From an uncultured bacterium (lineage in GTDB: Bacteria; Bacteroidota; Bacteroidia; Bacteroidales; Muribaculaceae): a stretch of DNA of 64,000 nt. Under the pieces are notes generated by a model. It made no database searches, was not told the DNA's origin, and saw only the letters and a list, made by a program, of their open reading frames with translations. The stretch covers positions 62,001 to 126,000 of the forward strand of contig CAJMMT010000005.1 of the NCBI GenBank assembly GCA_905214715.1. The letters are read 5' to 3'. This document shows, in pieces, positions 62,925 to 64,000 of the stretch (its first letter is position 1; each line of letters begins with the position of its first letter). The position numbers were made by a program, and so were the translations under genes.

Positions 62925-63799
62925 ATGAGTAGATTTGCAGTTCTTGTTACTTAATTTCTTGTATTCCTGTCAATTTATGCTTATCCCCAGCAAGAATATC
63001 TTGCTGAAAATGACTATAAATATGGAGGATACGAAATATCATGTGATAACATTGCAGCGGACGGAATAGGGTCGTCATATATCGACCATACTTTCTCGCT
63101 GACGCAGAATGAAAATATATCCGATTACGAATGGAGATTTTGATTGAAAGATAAATCGGGATGTTATACTCTGGTATCGCAGGGAACTGATATTGATTTC
63201 ACTATTGGAGAAATTAGTTCGCCTCATAATTATGATATCAATATCAACGGGGATTTGGAAGGACGCATCGAATGCGATTACATAATAGATGGTAAGGAGT
63301 ATAGCGCGCTTCCGTTTAATATTTTACTTGAATTGGAACCAATTATATTGTCAATAGACAATATCTTGGTTGACAGAAAAGATTTTGGATTCAGTTTGAA
63401 TTTCGATGTCAATTACAGGGGTTCTGACAGTGTAGTGGTAGAGATAGAGGAGGAATATAGCACTTCATTACGTTCATATAGATTTGACGAACCATTTGTC
63501 GCGCATATATTTACCGGTAACATATCATCTCTTTATTACAGTTGGGTAACGGTAATAGTAGAGAATAAATATGGGCGAGTATCTGAAACAATGGAATTTG
63601 AACCGGTTATCCTGGCAGTTCATTGGAAAATATATCGGAAGAGGATTGTGAGATTGAACTAATATCTCTGAATGGAACAGTAGCATACAAAGGAAGTCTG
63701 GAATATCTCTCCAGTATATGTATTCAACCGGGAATATATATAAGAAAGAAGTCGTATTCTGACGGGCAAATAATGACAGAAAAACTAATAATCAAATGA
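62925..63799 (+). pseudogene. secreted protein with T9SS-type tail, three lesions
   Basis: Reading from ATG 62925 gives MSRFAVLVT, a stop (TAA, 62952), then FLVFLSIYAYPQQEYLAEND, i.e. a signal peptide broken by the stop. The same frame runs on to TGA at 63141 and then on without a break to 63662. Near 63605-63625 the frame must shift by one to give SEEDCEIELISLNGTVAYKG ... GIYIRKK ... KLIIK, a normal sorting tail ending at 63799. The body is beta-rich and unrecognised. With two stops and a frameshift it cannot make a full product. Confidence 0.82.
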
Positions 63800-63819
63800 G
63801 AGATTCATATTAGAGAATG

Positions 63820-64000
63820 TTTGAATTTAACACGAATTTATAATTGAGAGATTACTTGGAAATTCTTTCCATCCCCCCGAAGGTCTTTTTTGGCTGTTTG
63901 CGCCAAGATTTCGTCGGTTACGGTGCCCGCACCGCGCCCTCCTCAACTTGCGGAAACATCTCAAAAAATCCTCTTCGTGAGAATGGAAGTTAAATCCAAA
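63820..64000. mobile_element. inverted-repeat element (MITE-like), copy 2, reaching the window edge
   Basis: Ends TTTGAATTTAAC (63820-63831) and GTTAAATCCAAA (63989-64000). Inside are the TTGGC/GCCAA hairpin, the CGGTGC-CC-GCACCG hairpin and the block ACTTGCGGAAA..CTCAAAAA, in the same order as the reverse complement of 47978-48163. It starts 20 bp after the pseudogene. Confidence 0.6.

Overview
The window looks like a chromosomal piece of a gut Bacteroidales bacterium, most likely close to Muribaculaceae. The reasons are promoters of the Bacteroidota form TTG-N19-21-TAnnTTTG in front of many genes, many secreted proteins ending in short type IX secretion (T9SS) sorting tails, lipoprotein and envelope genes in Bacteroidota-style order (nadK / CBS-ACT protein / pdxJ / exbB / exbD / tonB), and a starch- and galactoside-degrading secreted repertoire. 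The genus is an inference.

Layout. 0.1-2.8 kb: ABC exporter with two small membrane proteins. 2.9 kb: tRNA-Gln. 3-7.2 kb: nadK and a CBS/ACT protein (minus strand) facing pdxJ-exbB-exbD-tonB (plus strand). 7.2-12 kb: miaB and a CoA-transferase share a face-to-face promoter pair, followed by a secreted starch-binding protein. 12-13.8 kb: thioredoxin, a VKOR/C39-like membrane protein and a tiny leader-like peptide. 13.9-22.4 kb: frr, pyrH, two tRNA-Glu genes around rpsT, recA, pgi, gpsA, lysS. 22.4-26.7 kb: lptE-like, sigma-54 activator, rsmA, TrmH-family methylase and nadA, all on the minus strand.

26.7-27.15 kb is an AT-rich gap with a phased array of DnaA-box-like 9-mers, a candidate replication origin. 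An unrecognised 826-aa protein follows. 29.8-34.5 kb is AT-rich accessory DNA: a strongly promoted, terminator-ended structured RNA candidate, a truncated radical SAM gene, secreted small proteins, a MORN protein, a nucleotidyltransferase and a broken rhuM gene.

34.8-39.5 kb is a galactoside module (secreted GH2 beta-galactosidase, galK, galM). 39.9-53.6 kb holds five large secreted proteins with T9SS-type tails: a leucine-rich-repeat protein, a subtilase, a repeat adhesin-like protein, a fibronectin-III-like protein and a chitobiase-domain protein. 53.7-58.6 kb has a Crp/Fnr regulator, a secreted GH13 alpha-amylase with starch-binding modules and an Lrp/AsnC regulator. The end carries a YfhO membrane protein, a degraded methyltransferase-like gene, a 9-bp minisatellite, a four-helix-bundle protein, a secreted-protein pseudogene with three lesions, and a second copy of an approximately 180-bp inverted-repeat element first seen at 48 kb.

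How the genes work together: the secreted beta-galactosidase, galK and galM form a lactose/galactoside route; the amylase and the CBM-bearing protein at 10.3 kb suggest starch use; exbB/exbD/tonB would energise outer-membrane uptake. All functional calls come from reading sequence motifs; no database search was run.
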